Origin: Companilactobacillus sp. RD055328 | Lineage (GTDB): Bacteria; Bacillota; Bacilli; Lactobacillales; Lactobacillaceae | Length of the DNA: 64,000 nucleotides | Direction of reading: 5' to 3' | Assembly: GCF_022835675.1 (NCBI RefSeq) | Contig: NZ_BQUT01000001.1 | Location: 186,001-250,000 of the forward strand | Shown here: positions 41,010-52,855 of the stretch, in pieces | Position numbering within the stretch: the stretch's first letter is position 1 | Layout: every line of letters begins with the position of its first letter | Translations under genes and position numbers: made by a program | The notes under the pieces: model-generated | The model's input: the letters and a program-made list of their open reading frames with translations, nothing else | Databases searched by the model: none | What the model was told of the DNA's origin: nothing

Positions 41010-41105
41010 ATACTCTCCCACACTCACTTTACACTGTGGTGAGATAATTATCAGAAAATCATTATACTTCCTTAAACGTCTTAATAATTTGTTAAAAAAT
41101 ACATT

Positions 41106-42614
41106 CTAATCATTCTTCAATTTAACGTTTATGTATTCAGCACTTATCAATACCATTACACCTACTACGCTCAAAAGACTAACGATATTTGTTTCCATTC
41201 CTGTCGCCGGCAGTTTTTTAACATTCGTTTTGTTTGCAAGATTATCTTTCTTCTTATTAGATTGATTTTGCTCTCCACGAATAACAGGATCTTCTTCATC
41301 ATGATTTTGATTATTTCCACCTGGATTTACCGAAGAATCATTATTTTTCTTATATACATAAGTTATAACTTGATCTTCTTCTGTAAATGTCCCGCTAACA
41401 TTTCCTTTGACTTCATTAAATGTATATCCGGGAATTTCTTTTTGTTCTGTCACATAAGTATCGCCAACGTCTCCAGATTTTGTTTCACTTTTCGCTATTT
41501 CATTATCATTCTCATCAACATATTTAGCAGTTACATTTCCTGAATATACTTTATTTTTCTTATATACATAAGTTACAATTTGATCTTCTCCTGTAAATGT
41601 CCCACTAGCATTCCCTTTGACTTCTTTAAATGTATATCCGGGAATGTCTTTTTGTTCAGTTGTATAATCATCGCCTACGTTTCCAGATTTTGTTTCACTT
41701 TTTGCAATTTCATTATCATTCTCGTCAACATATTTAGCAGTTACATTCCCAATCATAACTTGAGGCTGCCATACATAAGTTCCTGAATCTGCCGTACCGT
41801 TATACTCATTCATGAATTCTTTTGAAGTCCATATTTGTTTGCCATTAGGATTAAATGTTGTTCCTGTTCCTACACTTTCCCATTTACCTGAATAATCATC
41901 ATTTTCAACAATTTCGGGTAATCTAGCTTTATCCCCATCAAAAAAATTGAATTTTTTCCCAAGAGTTAATTCTTGTAAACCCCTATCTTCATTAAACATT
42001 CCTGTCATATCAGTAACTTTTTTTGTGTCAAAGCTACTTATATCTAACATCTTCACATTAATTCTTGCTAACATCCCTGACATATTTGTAACATTTCCAG
42101 TATTAAAAGACTGTAAATTCAACTCCATTAATGACTTGTCACCATCAAACATGTATGACATATTAGTAACTTTTTCGGTTTTAAATGCGCTCAAATCTAA
42201 TCTCACTAAAGAGTTATCGCCTTCAAACATCCTTAACATACTGGTAGCATCAGTTGTATCAAGCTTATTTAGGTTTTTAATTTCTTTAAGATTAGAAAAA
42301 TTCATAAACATCAAGCTTAAATTTCCGGCAACTGATAATTCACCATCAAATTGAATCTTTTCAATTTTTTTTGCTCTATTAATTGTTATTGCATTATATA
42401 ACGCGGCAGGATTAGTCAATGTTTTGTCGCTTCCAGGTATATGCAAAGTTTCTTCATTATCAATAGTTAACGTTACACCGCTCCAATTAAACGCTTCATC
42501 TTGAGTATTGATCGAAGCATTAACTTCTGTAGTCATAGCATAAGGAGTGAATACTTGAAATGCTATTAAACCAATTAATAAAATATGCATAATTTTTTTA
42601 ATTTTTGAATTCAT
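41106..42614 (-). CDS. LPXTG-anchored BspA-type leucine-rich-repeat surface protein with two MucBP domains
   Basis: Secreted, sortase-anchored adhesin-like protein of 502 residues. The signal peptide is about 1-33 (KKIMHILLIGLIAFQVFTP then AMT..NA). BspA/DUF285 repeats cover about 90-220, with the recurring pattern L-LSxFxTxKVTNMSYMFxG. Two MucBP repeats of 70 residues (about 290-425, each GNVTAKYVDENDNEIAKSE...) precede a charged Asn/Gln-rich linker, LPATG at 468-472, a hydrophobic helix and a KLKND tail. Such proteins bind mucus or host/yeast surfaces in other species; the ligand here is unknown. It is transcribed alone with an AAAGGAG ribosome site. No clear terminator follows. Confidence 0.9.
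   Translation of the reverse strand: MNSKIKKIMHILLIGLIAFQVFTPYAMTTEVNASINTQDEAFNWSGVTLTIDNEETLHIPGSDKTLTNPAALYNAITINRAKKIEKIQFDGELSVAGNLSLMFMNFSNLKEIKNLNKLDTTDATSMLRMFEGDNSLVRLDLSAFKTEKVTNMSYMFDGDKSLMELNLQSFNTGNVTNMSGMLARINVKMLDISSFDTKKVTDMTGMFNEDRGLQELTLGKKFNFFDGDKARLPEIVENDDYSGKWESVGTGTTFNPNGKQIWTSKEFMNEYNGTADSGTYVWQPQVMIGNVTAKYVDENDNEIAKSETKSGNVGDDYTTEQKDIPGYTFKEVKGNASGTFTGEDQIVTYVYKKNKVYSGNVTAKYVDENDNEIAKSETKSGDVGDTYVTEQKEIPGYTFNEVKGNVSGTFTEEDQVITYVYKKNNDSSVNPGGNNQNHDEEDPVIRGEQNQSNKKKDNLANKTNVKKLPATGMETNIVSLLSVVGVMVLISAEYINVKLKND
41342..41761 (-). repeat. Tandem 210-bp repeat encoding the two MucBP domains
   Basis: Two consecutive units of about 210 bp with long identical stretches, corresponding to 70 residues each. 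Differences are mostly third-position changes, so the duplication is not brand new but could still recombine to vary the domain number. Confidence 0.85.
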
Positions 42615-42740
42615 TTTCCATTCTCCTTTAAATTTTTACATATCTTACAATATTAAAAAAAACATTAAAATAGACGGCATTTAACTATTAACAAGGAGAA
42701 AATGATCCATTATGTTGATCGTCATCAATAGTAAAAATAA

Positions 42741-42767
42741 AAAAACTTCACATTAAGTGAAGTTTTT
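42741..42767 (-). terminator. Terminator after the EIIA gene
   Basis: AAAAACTTCAC / GTGAAGTTTTT with loop ATTAA, directly after the EIIA stop. It ends the alpha-glucoside operon. Confidence 0.9.
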
Positions 42768-42774
42768 CTTTTCA

Positions 42775-43266
42775 TTAATTTTTGCTAATCTTACCAACTA
42801 CGTTATTTGCAAATATTTTTTCTTTTGGACTTGTTAGCTTAAAACTCCAATCATTTTCGTTTGGAATTGCAACAATAATATCCGTAAGTTTATTTGCCTC
42901 ATTAACTTTTTCCAAATTCATTTGCGCAATTTTGTCACTATGTAATACCTTATCGCCTGGTTTTACAAATATTTCAAAAGGGTCCCCCTCTAATTCAACA
43001 GTATCTATTCCCATATGTAATAATATTTCAACCCCAGATTTGTCATCTTCAATACTTATCGCATGTTTAGTCGGAAATATCGCGGATATCGTTCCATCAA
43101 TGGGTGAAAAAACATCTTCCTCTTCTGGAAGAATGGCAAATCCATCACCCAACATCTTCTGAGAAAAAACATCATCATTAACTTCAGTTATATCTATTAA
43201 CTTACCACTACTCACAGCATAAAAATTTGTGATAAATTCTTCTTTTTTACTAAAAAACTTAAACAT
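42775..43266 (-). CDS. PTS glucose-family EIIA domain protein
   Basis: Free-standing EIIA of the glucose superfamily, 163 residues. It passes phosphate from HPr to an EIIB. The conserved core DVFSPIDGTISAIFPTKHAISIEDDKSG leads to the active-site His84 in LLHMGIDTV, with His68 as the partner. The EIICB of this operon lacks its own EIIA, so this protein is its likely donor. The frame also begins with a GTG (43284) overlapping the regulator's stop; the ATG at 43266 matches the usual MFxFF start. Confidence 0.9.
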   Translation of the reverse strand: MFKFFSKKEEFITNFYAVSSGKLIDITEVNDDVFSQKMLGDGFAILPEEEDVFSPIDGTISAIFPTKHAISIEDDKSGVEILLHMGIDTVELEGDPFEIFVKPGDKVLHSDKIAQMNLEKVNEANKLTDIIVAIPNENDWSFKLTSPKEKIFANNVVGKISKN

Positions 43267-43280
43267 AATTAAAAGATCTC

Positions 43281-44060
43281 TCACTTTCTTTTTTTATTCT
43301 TTATCAAATAATCTTTATATCCAAAAATAAAGTTTTCTATTAAAACAAAAAAAGTAGATGTGGTTCTTATCCACCAGTCATCAGACATTGAGCTTCTAGA
43401 ACTAACAGCATATAAATTATAATCGCAATTTTCAGACAACCAGTTATTTTTATAATTAGTTATTGATATTAGACTGCTCCGTTTCCTTTTTATGGCACTT
43501 ACCACTTCTTCCAAATCTATGCTTTCTCCAGATAATGATAGTATAAACGCCATATCTTTATCCGTCATCATTTCATGCATTCGTTTAAATTCAGCAATTT
43601 TTACATTACCGTGAACTATTCTAGAATCTATTCCTATCAACATTAATAATCTTTGAAATTCTTTAGCTTGCATTCGTTGAGTTGTCCCCGTTGAGAATAT
43701 ATATATATTATTTGCGTCATCAAGTTTTTCATATACTTTCAAAAAATTCTTGTTTCTTAAATACTCGATTGTTTCCGAGGCATCCTCAATTACTTGCTTC
43801 TGGAATGAATAATTAAAATTCACTTGGTTCTTCTTTTCTTGTTCCCACTTTACAAAAGACTTCAATTCACTGAATCCCGTAAATCCAAGTTTTTGAGAAA
43901 AGCGAATAACAGAAGACTTTGAGGAAAGACTTTTTTTCGCAAATTCTTTAATACTATAAGAATCCATTTCTTTTTTATGAGCGTTTAAAAATGAATAAAT
44001 ATAAGTATCCGTTTCACTAAAATCCTTGTAATGAATATTTATTAATTCTTCTAATTTCAA
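43281..44060 (-). CDS. RpiR/MurR-family regulator with SIS domain (GlvR-like)
   Basis: 259-residue sugar-phosphate-responsive regulator. The N-terminal HTH_6 domain (about 1-75, including KKSLSSKSSVIRFSQKLGFTGFSELK) is followed by a SIS domain (about 95-235, with IYIFSTGTTQRMQAKEFQRL). GlvR of Bacillus, encoded with the equivalent glvA/glvC genes, is an activator; the same role is inferred. TTG at 44060 follows AAGGTGGG and is preferred to an upstream non-ATG frame opening. The stop overlaps a possible GTG of the EIIA gene. Confidence 0.87.
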   Translation of the reverse strand: MKLEELINIHYKDFSETDTYIYSFLNAHKKEMDSYSIKEFAKKSLSSKSSVIRFSQKLGFTGFSELKSFVKWEQEKKNQVNFNYSFQKQVIEDASETIEYLRNKNFLKVYEKLDDANNIYIFSTGTTQRMQAKEFQRLLMLIGIDSRIVHGNVKIAEFKRMHEMMTDKDMAFILSLSGESIDLEEVVSAIKRKRSSLISITNYKNNWLSENCDYNLYAVSSRSSMSDDWWIRTTSTFFVLIENFIFGYKDYLIKNKKRK

Positions 44061-44082
44061 ATCTATACCCACCTTCAAATAA

Positions 44083-44110
44083 AAAGAGATGATAAAAATC
44101 ACCCCTCTTT
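44083..44110 (-). terminator. Terminator or attenuator between the GH4 gene and the regulator
   Basis: On the minus strand AAAGAG-GG-GTGAT, loop TTTT, ATCAT-CTCTTT (GG bulge, one G-U pair), then TTATTT. It would reduce read-through from the glucosidase gene into the regulator. Confidence 0.55.
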
Positions 44111-44161
44111 ATTATGAGTACTATATACTTGCTTTTCAATTAAAAAATCAATAAATAAGGT

Positions 44162-45529
<1,368 letters not shown>

Positions 45530-45539
45530 TTACACTCAT

Positions 45540-45610
45540 ACTTTAATTCCAATAAAATCTTATTCAATAGAATATCAGTCTTACGGACCAAGGTTTCAAC
45601 GATTGAAACT
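45540..45610 (-). promoter_or_regulatory. Internal operator (RpiR-type dyad) and possible promoter before the GH4 gene
   Basis: The dyad GGTTTCA-ACGAT-TGAAACT (45592-45610) abuts the EIICB stop codon. On the minus strand, 24 bases beyond it, lies TTGAAT (45562-45567), then TAAAGT (45540-45545) after 16 bases. The dyad matches the one before the EIICB gene and the 24-base distance to the -35-like box is the same, which argues for a real site. Confidence 0.6.
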
Positions 45611-47160
45611 TATTCAATGCCTAAATTGTCACAAACCTTTTCCTTAACACTTTGTACTGTCATCCCTATAATTATTTGTACATTTTTACCACTATAAACC
45701 ACCCCTTTTTCAAGCGAGTTTTTCTTGATGAGCTCTTCATTAACCATTGCTAAATCTTTTACATCTACACGTAACCGCGTAAAACAATTTGCAACCGTAT
45801 CGATATTATCTGGTCCACCTAATCCATCAATGATATATTGGATATCCTTATTTTCTGATACAGAACTGTTATCTCCAATATTTGGGCTAGTATTAATTTC
45901 TGCCCCGTCGTTACTTGTAGCAACGATTTCTTCTCTACCAGGAGTCTGTAGATTGAATTTTTTTATTAAGAATACAAAAACGAAGTACCATACAACTGAC
46001 ATAATAAGCCCGAATAGGATGAAGAGGAATATTTTTGATACTGCTGGATTAATCACTGAGTTAGATACAAAAGTATCTAAAATACCATCTTTAACAAAAG
46101 TTCTAATTCCTAGTTGCCATAGCATTGCTTCAGAAAATCCTGCGAGAATACTGTGGACAAACCATAAAAGCGGAGAGGCAAAAAGGAATGTAAAATCTAA
46201 AGGTTCTGTAATACCAGCAACTGTACCAACAAATGCACCAGGAAGAACAAGGCCTTCAACTTCCTTTCGCTTATTTTTATTAGCGCAGTGAATCAGTGCT
46301 AATGCAATCGGAATACAGGCAAACACTTTTGCAAATCCAAAAAAGGCAAACCTTATTGATGGATCCAAAGTAGTTATTGATCCGGCATTAGCCATTTCTG
46401 CATAAAATATATTTATTGCCCCTGTATAAATTTTCCCACCAATTTCTGCTGTACCTCCAACGGCGGTGAATCCAAAAGGCATCCATAAAAGATGATGCAG
46501 TCCTGTTGGGATAAGAAATCTATTACCAAATCCATACAGAAATACCCCTATGGCTCCAGTAGCTATAATAAAGCTAGATGTGGAATTAATTGCGTGATTT
46601 ACAAATGGCCATATATAACACATAAGAACGGCCAATATGAGAGTTACTGGAATCATAACAATAAAAGCAAATCTGGGGCCTCCATAAATACTTAACATAT
46701 CAATAAATTTCTTATCTCCAAATTTATTAAATATGTAAGCAGTAATAGGGCCCAATATCATCCCTAGAAATACGTTCATATCAACAACTTGTATTCCTAA
46801 GACAGTATTTTGACCAGTTCCAAACAACCCTTGCACTCCAGGCTTAGCTAACATATTCTGAGAAGCTAACCATGCATTATTGGCTGCTAAGAACATCAAA
46901 AAAACAATTACCGATAATACAGCAGCTTCGACTTTATTTTTCTTGGCTAGTGAAGCTGTGATAGAAATACAAAAAATAATTGCTAAATTATTTAACATTA
47001 TATCCATCATATTCTTCATTAGAAGCCCAAAACTTCGAATAAAAGATGGCATGACATCCATCTGCATTATAACGGCAATCGCTAAAAACAATCCCATAAC
47101 TGCCATAAACTTAATTGCAACTATGGCCGATCTCGAGAATTTTTGCATTGCATCTTTCAT
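45610..47160 (-). CDS. PTS alpha-glucoside (maltose-type) EIICB transporter
   Basis: Membrane phosphotransferase transporter of 516 residues that imports and phosphorylates alpha-glucosides. The EIIC part (about 1-400) has around ten hydrophobic segments typical of the glucose/glucoside family. The EIIB domain (about 430-516) has phosphorylated Cys459 in NIDTVANCFTRLRVDV. Substrate class is inferred from the adjoining GH4 enzyme with CDMP motif. The start is ATG at 47160 after AAGGAG. It is first gene of the operon with glucosidase, regulator and EIIA. Confidence 0.92.
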   Translation of the reverse strand: MKDAMQKFSRSAIVAIKFMAVMGLFLAIAVIMQMDVMPSFIRSFGLLMKNMMDIMLNNLAIIFCISITASLAKKNKVEAAVLSVIVFLMFLAANNAWLASQNMLAKPGVQGLFGTGQNTVLGIQVVDMNVFLGMILGPITAYIFNKFGDKKFIDMLSIYGGPRFAFIVMIPVTLILAVLMCYIWPFVNHAINSTSSFIIATGAIGVFLYGFGNRFLIPTGLHHLLWMPFGFTAVGGTAEIGGKIYTGAINIFYAEMANAGSITTLDPSIRFAFFGFAKVFACIPIALALIHCANKNKRKEVEGLVLPGAFVGTVAGITEPLDFTFLFASPLLWFVHSILAGFSEAMLWQLGIRTFVKDGILDTFVSNSVINPAVSKIFLFILFGLIMSVVWYFVFVFLIKKFNLQTPGREEIVATSNDGAEINTSPNIGDNSSVSENKDIQYIIDGLGGPDNIDTVANCFTRLRVDVKDLAMVNEELIKKNSLEKGVVYSGKNVQIIIGMTVQSVKEKVCDNLGIE

Positions 47161-47207
47161 CAATAAACTCCTTTATGTAATGTGACTTTTATTTCTAACA
47201 CATAATC

Positions 47208-47279
47208 AATATATATAGTTATACAAGCGCTTACAATGTAAAATCCGTAGTTTGGATATAGGTTTCACACCTTGAAACC
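47208..47279 (-). promoter_or_regulatory. Promoter, cre site and RpiR-type dyad of the alpha-glucoside operon
   Basis: TTGTAA (47231-47236) and TATATT (47208-47213) are 17 bases apart on the minus strand. The catabolite-responsive-like palindrome TGTAAGCGCTTGTA (47222-47235; 12 of 14 consensus positions) overlaps the -35, so CcpA would block transcription. Twenty-four bases upstream of the -35 is the perfect dyad GGTTTCA-CACCT-TGAAACC (47261-47279), positioned as for an activator. Confidence 0.75.
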
Positions 47280-47354
47280 CGTTCAAATAAATTCGAAAGA
47301 TATATAAGTATTTATTACTAAACTCAGTATCTCCATTGTTAATTTTGGCAAACA

Positions 47355-47389
47355 AAAAAGCTTATCTATATTTGATATAGATAAGCTTT
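47355..47389 (-). terminator. veg terminator
   Basis: A 15-bp stem AAAGCTTATCTATAT and its complement, loop TTG, just after the veg stop, with an A-run giving T on the minus strand. Confidence 0.9.
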
Positions 47390-47394
47390 ACTTA

Positions 47395-47664
47395 TTATTC
47401 GTTTACGGCAACTTCTGCTTCAATCTCTTCACCTTCAAAAGTGATGTCAATTGATTTAGTTAGTAAATCCGCATAACTATATGAAACTCTTTCAAATGAA
47501 TTTTCGTCTTGATCTAATTCAACAACGAAAACTGAATGAAATGTTTCAGAAAGTTTCCCCTTACGGCGTGTTACTTTCTTTCTGCCTGCTTGTGCTACAA
47601 CAGTCAGGTTCTCTCCAATATGATTATCAAGGCGCTCCTTGATGTTTGCTAGTGATGTTGGCAT
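47395..47664 (-). CDS. veg: Veg family protein
   Basis: 89-residue small protein of the Veg family, conserved next to rsmA in Firmicutes; in Bacillus it stimulates biofilm formation. It starts MPTSLANIKERLDNHIGENL, then the basic AGRKKVTRRKGKLSETFHSVFVVEL, which is the family core. It lies 60 bp after rsmA and is ended by a strong hairpin. In related genomes purR is near; here a 7-kb insertion separates them. Confidence 0.93.
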   Translation of the reverse strand: MPTSLANIKERLDNHIGENLTVVAQAGRKKVTRRKGKLSETFHSVFVVELDQDENSFERVSYSYADLLTKSIDITFEGEEIEAEVAVNE

Positions 47665-47724
47665 ATATTATCAACTCCCTGACAAATATATTATCATATT
47701 ATTAAGTTTTTATCAAGATACTAG

Positions 47725-48600
47725 TTATTTGCCTAACAAATCGAATAACGACTTGAGAGTTGTAATCGATAATTGTTCCGCGCGTGCATTACTACTAATA
47801 TTTAATTCTTCAAAAACTGACGTGATTTTTTGTTTCATCTCATCAGTTCTTCCTAGCATATTCAACAAGTTATTCCATAAGCTTTTTCGCTTTTGTGCAA
47901 AGCAAGCTCGAATAAATTTATTAAATTTTGCGAAGTCATCAATTTCATATTTGTTATTATCCATCTTACTTAAGGTCACAACTGCCGAATCAACTTTAGG
48001 TTGTGGGAAGAATGATTTCTTATCAATAATTAGAGAAATTTCTGCATCCATTCTACTTTGAACAGTTATAGTTAGCGAACCAAACTCACGATGTCCTGGA
48101 GTAGCATTAATTCTCTCTGCAACTTCTTTTTGCATCATTAAAACCATTTTATCAAAGTTTATATCATCATCTAATAACTGCAATAAGATCGGAGTGGTGA
48201 TGTAATATGGTAGATTAGCAACCACCTTAATAGGTCCAGTGATGTTTTTTTCTTTAACGAAATTATCTAAATCAACAGATAAAATGTCTTCATTAATAAC
48301 TTCAACATTATTATAAGGAAATAATGTATCCGCTAGAACTGGAATTAATGAATCATCAATTTCAAATGCATATACTTGTCCTGCATTTTGAGCTAATTTT
48401 TCAGTTAGAGAACCGATTCCTGGTCCAATTTCAATAACTGTATCTGCTTGTCCTAATTCAGCCGCATCAACAATTCCTTGTATTGCCTGTTCATTAGTTA
48501 AGAAGTTTTGGCCTAATTGTTTCTTAGCTCTCAGATTGAATTTTTTGATAATAGCATTAGTTCTAATTGGATTAGCAATGCTTAATTGACTTTCTTCCAT
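47725..48600 (-). CDS. rsmA: 16S rRNA dimethyladenosine transferase
   Basis: Dimethylates two adjacent adenosines in helix 45 of 16S rRNA; loss gives kasugamycin resistance. The 291-residue SAM enzyme has motif I VIEIGPGIGSLTEKL and the catalytic NLPYYIT. It starts ATG, sharing its A with the rnmV stop codon (TAATG), so it is translationally coupled. The metG-tatD-rnmV-rsmA series is conserved. Confidence 0.97.
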   Translation of the reverse strand: MEESQLSIANPIRTNAIIKKFNLRAKKQLGQNFLTNEQAIQGIVDAAELGQADTVIEIGPGIGSLTEKLAQNAGQVYAFEIDDSLIPVLADTLFPYNNVEVINEDILSVDLDNFVKEKNITGPIKVVANLPYYITTPILLQLLDDDINFDKMVLMMQKEVAERINATPGHREFGSLTITVQSRMDAEISLIIDKKSFFPQPKVDSAVVTLSKMDNNKYEIDDFAKFNKFIRACFAQKRKSLWNNLLNMLGRTDEMKQKITSVFEELNISSNARAEQLSITTLKSLFDLLGK

Positions 48601-49148
48601 TATTTCTCCTGTTGAATTGCTTGAGTTAATTCTTCGATGGTGATACTAAACTGATTAACTTTTTTCAAAAACTGTTTGGAGTTTCCATAACCAATATGAA
48701 GTCGATCTCCTACTAATTCACGTAACTTCTTAGATTCTGGATATCCTATTAGTTTCAAGTTCATTAATTCTGCCTGTGTAACTTCTTCTTTTAATTCTTT
48801 AGGTGTAACAACATTCATTAATGCTTCTTCAATATCATTTTTAGTGGCATGCTCAACGCCCAGACTATTGCCCGACTTCCTTGGCACTGCTTGAGCACGA
48901 GGTAAAAATGCCTGCTTGATTTCTGGAACTTGATCGACAATTTTTTGCCGAATCTTATTCCCATTGAAATCTGGATCAGTTAATACTATCGCACCACGTT
49001 TAGCAACCGCCACTTTTATCTGGTCAATAACTGGTTGATCAATAGCCGATCCTTTGGTCTCGATAGTATCAATATTTTTGAAAAAACTTCTTAAATGCGT
49101 TGTGTCAGACTTACCTTCAACAACGATTACTTCATTAATTTCATCCAT
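48600..49148 (-). CDS. rnmV: Ribonuclease M5
   Basis: Toprim-domain nuclease maturing 5S rRNA. At 182 residues it begins with the Toprim signature VIVVEGKSDTTHLRSFF, and IVLTDPDFNGNKIRQ carries the acidic DxD-like pair. It overlaps tatD upstream by 8 bp and rsmA downstream by 1 bp. Confidence 0.96.
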   Translation of the reverse strand: MDEINEVIVVEGKSDTTHLRSFFKNIDTIETKGSAIDQPVIDQIKVAVAKRGAIVLTDPDFNGNKIRQKIVDQVPEIKQAFLPRAQAVPRKSGNSLGVEHATKNDIEEALMNVVTPKELKEEVTQAELMNLKLIGYPESKKLRELVGDRLHIGYGNSKQFLKKVNQFSITIEELTQAIQQEK

Positions 49149-49917
49149 TTATATTAAAAATCTCACAAGTATTTTTGTAGGTTTGGTTAGCAATTTCATC
49201 AATCGGTTCATCACGAAGTTTAGCAATTGCTTCTAATACATATCTCGTATAAGCCGGTTGATTCTGAGCTCCTCGATAAGGAACTGGAGTTAAGTAAGGC
49301 GCATCAGTTTCTAAAAGCATCTTGTCTAATGGTGTAATTGCAGCTGATTCATGAACTTCTTTGGCATTCTTAAATGAAACAACCCCACTATAAGAAATAT
49401 AAAATCCTAATTCTAAGAATTTGTGCAACCACTTAACATCACCATTAAAACTATGCATGATGACTTTTGTATTTGATAAATCTATCTGACAAAAGATTTC
49501 GTAGGCATCTTCATAAGCATCACGACAGTGAATTGAAACAGGAACACCCAACTTATTAGCGAGCTTCAATTGCGCTATGAACGTCTTTTTTTGAATGTCT
49601 CTACTTGGCGCATCTTCCCAATGATAATCTAGTCCAATTTCACCAATTGCGACTGCTTTTTCATTATTCAGATTATCCAATAGATATTGTTCAGCCTTGT
49701 CATCATATTGATCTGCTGATTCTGGATGCCAACCGATAATGGCATACATATTAGGATAATCAGTGGCTAATTTTAATGCTTTGTCATTCAAATTATAATC
49801 TGAACCGACATTAGCAATCTTAATTACATCTAATTCCTTAGCATTCATATTGTAACCAGCAATATCATCTGCAAATGGCTCATCATTCAGATGTGTGTGT
49901 GAATCAAAAAGTTTCAT
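49141..49917 (-). CDS. tatD: TatD-family metal-dependent DNase/hydrolase
   Basis: 258-residue TIM-barrel hydrolase. Metal ligands are visible as DSHTHLND at the N-terminus, GEIGLDYHW, PVSIHCRDA, and LLETDAPYLTP. It is probably a 3'-5' exonuclease in DNA repair, as for E. coli TatD/YcfH. It lies 1 bp after metG and overlaps rnmV. Confidence 0.94.
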   Translation of the reverse strand: MKLFDSHTHLNDEPFADDIAGYNMNAKELDVIKIANVGSDYNLNDKALKLATDYPNMYAIIGWHPESADQYDDKAEQYLLDNLNNEKAVAIGEIGLDYHWEDAPSRDIQKKTFIAQLKLANKLGVPVSIHCRDAYEDAYEIFCQIDLSNTKVIMHSFNGDVKWLHKFLELGFYISYSGVVSFKNAKEVHESAAITPLDKMLLETDAPYLTPVPYRGAQNQPAYTRYVLEAIAKLRDEPIDEIANQTYKNTCEIFNING

Positions 49918-49918
49918 C

Positions 49919-51934
<2,016 letters not shown>

Positions 51935-51936
51935 TC

Positions 51937-51966
51937 AATAAAAGGTCGAGAGTAATTCTCGACCTT
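51937..51966 (-). terminator. Terminator of the DUF72 gene
   Basis: The perfect 10-bp stem AAGGTCGAGA / TCTCGACCTT with loop GTAAT, then TTTTATTG on the minus strand. It lies between the DUF72 stop and the metG ribosome site. Confidence 0.88.
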
Positions 51967-52026
51967 AGTACGTTTATTATTTGTAAATTATAGCATATTC
52001 AATACTTGGTTAAAATGCTGTACTTC

Positions 52027-52848
52027 CTATAATAATGAGATTTGTTCACTAGGTTTAGTTTTAAATTCTAATCCAAGAATCTTCTGGAATTCGACAGCAT
52101 TTTTATTGGCATCTAGTCCTCCATTATTGTTAAAAATAACAATAGTGTTTTGGACTTTTTTTGATACTTCTTTTACCGATTGAGCTAATTCTTCTAGTTC
52201 ATTTGTTGAATAGCAATAATTAGTTCTTGCACCACTTTCAAAACCTGTAGGTGTCTTCCAACCAATTGTGTTTCTTCCATGAAATCTAAAAAAGGCTAAA
52301 CGATTGTTTGTAATAGCAATATCAAATGGTACTGCTCCACTTCCTACTTGTGGTTCATCAATCATCGCTAAAGTCACATTGTATTCTCTCATGAGATTAA
52401 CTGTTCGTTTGTAGTAAGCCTCTTCGTACCAACTTTGATGACGAAATTCAACAATTAATGGTAGTTGTTTTAAGTACTCAAAAACATTGCGTAAGTGAAT
52501 TATGTTTTCTTTATCAACTTCAAAGAAAGCAGGAAATTGTAATAAAACTCCAGTCAACTTATGTTTCATTGGCTTCAAAGATTCTATCAACTTCGTACAT
52601 TCTTTTTTGACCGTATCATTTGAAACTTCCGATTGCCTTGTGATTTCTTTACTGGCTTTTATAACAAATTCAAAATCGTCATCTACTTGATCGTGCCACT
52701 TCTTCACTACACTTGCGTCTTTAATCCCATAAAAGAAACTATCAACTTCAACGCAAGCATAAAATTTTTCATAATCAGCTAACCCAATATTTTTCTTATC
52801 CAACAAATCAGGATGCTTTGCCCAATTTGTTAAACCAACTTTGATCAT
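52027..52848 (-). CDS. DUF72 (YecE-like) TIM-barrel protein
   Basis: 273-residue protein of the DUF72/YecE family, a TIM-barrel of unknown reaction. Family features seen are an N-terminal VGLTNWAKHPDLLDKK, YACVEVDSFFYGIK, PLIVEFRHQSWYEE and FFRFHGRNTIGW. It ends a three-gene unit with a sirtuin (7 bp upstream) and an HExxH protein, so it may act in the same process, but no function can be assigned. Confidence 0.85.
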   Translation of the reverse strand: MIKVGLTNWAKHPDLLDKKNIGLADYEKFYACVEVDSFFYGIKDASVVKKWHDQVDDDFEFVIKASKEITRQSEVSNDTVKKECTKLIESLKPMKHKLTGVLLQFPAFFEVDKENIIHLRNVFEYLKQLPLIVEFRHQSWYEEAYYKRTVNLMREYNVTLAMIDEPQVGSGAVPFDIAITNNRLAFFRFHGRNTIGWKTPTGFESGARTNYCYSTNELEELAQSVKEVSKKVQNTIVIFNNNGGLDANKNAVEFQKILGLEFKTKPSEQISLL

Positions 52849-52855
52849 AATTCAC

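Noticed and set aside
42694-42732. Short frame ATG ATC CAT ... TAG with AAGGAG in front, and a small TTGAT-CGTC-ATCAA dyad
   Set aside because: Nine codons in an intergenic region on the strand opposite to all neighbours, and a 5-bp dyad; both are easily due to chance.
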